From Phycisphaerae bacterium (GTDB lineage Bacteria; Planctomycetota; Phycisphaerae; Phycisphaerales; SM1A02), in assembly GCA_002591705.1 (NCBI GenBank), contig PAAB01000033.1, forward strand, positions 1 through 6,203: a stretch of 6,203 nt of DNA, given 5' to 3'. Positions 6,112 through 6,203 of the stretch are shown in pieces. The position numbers and the translations under genes are program-made. The notes beneath the pieces are model-generated. The model did no database searches, was not told where the DNA came from, and worked only from the letters and a program-made list of their open reading frames with translations. The stretch's first letter is position 1, and the number at the start of each line of letters is the position of its first letter.

Positions 6112-6203
6112 ATGCAGCCGGGCCTGAAAGTCGGAAACCGGGCGGAAGTCCGGATCGAGGTGACGGAGGACATGTGCCCCGCCTTCGACGGGATCGTGGT
6201 GCA
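6112..6203 (+). CDS. Possible FlK-type thioesterase, N-terminal fragment (runs off right edge)
   Basis: An open frame starts at ATG 6112 and reaches the window edge without a stop, giving 30 full codons. The visible protein (MQPGLKVGNRAEVRIEVTED then MCPAFDGIVV) resembles the start of FlK-like hotdog-fold acyl-CoA thioesterases, which commonly open with L-K-x-G-x-x-x, a beta strand and V-T-x-x-M. The catalytic residues of that family lie beyond the edge, so enzyme activity cannot be judged. There is no Shine-Dalgarno sequence, and the -10-like TACACT ends 7 bases upstream, which points to leaderless expression. The family call rests on 30 residues only; that this is a real coding start is more certain than its function. 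Confidence 0.5.
   Translation, partial: MQPGLKVGNRAEVRIEVTEDMCPAFDGIVV

Overview
The window is dense, GC-rich bacterial chromosome. It holds six protein genes, two of them cut by the window edges, with no gene-free stretch longer than about 110 bases. I saw no RNA genes, insertion sequences, CRISPR arrays or large repeats. An exported HEAT-repeat protein carrying a W-x-x-W-W motif, a large TPR protein, a class II fumarase and the high GC content suggest a planctomycete, perhaps of the Phycisphaerae. That placement rests on general resemblance, not on a marker gene.

Layout, left to right. At 1-831 (minus) is the N-terminal 277 residues of a cytoplasmic TPR protein that runs off the left edge. 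A 110-base divergent intergenic region (832-941) holds one -10-like box for each direction. At 942-3047 (plus) is an exported, all-helical HEAT-repeat protein. Its stop codon touches the start codon of a CobB-like sirtuin (3048-3755), so the two form a tight operon. After 52 bases that contain a promoter-like box and a good Shine-Dalgarno sequence comes fumC (3808-5247). It converges, with a 3-base gap, on a membrane-anchored alpha/beta-hydrolase-fold gene on the minus strand (5251-6060). That gene shares a 51-base divergent promoter region with a plus-strand gene starting at 6112. The visible 30 residues of the latter resemble the N-terminus of FlK-type (hotdog fold) thioesterases.

Functionally, fumarase is core TCA-cycle metabolism, and the sirtuin would remove acyl groups from lysines at the cost of NAD+. 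The HEAT and TPR proteins are probably protein-protein scaffolds of unknown partner. Nothing links all the genes in one pathway. No defence system or other new multi-gene system is evident.

The points most worth a second look are these. The hydrolase-fold protein lacks the nucleophile serine and has no C-terminal histidine, so it is probably a pseudoenzyme. An inverted-repeat -10 element may fire in both directions between it and the thioesterase-like gene. A -10-like motif (TACACT, TACCCT or TACAAT) recurs before the genes, and its distance to the start codon separates apparently leaderless genes from those with a Shine-Dalgarno sequence. The sirtuin has unusual substitutions in its NAD-binding motifs.
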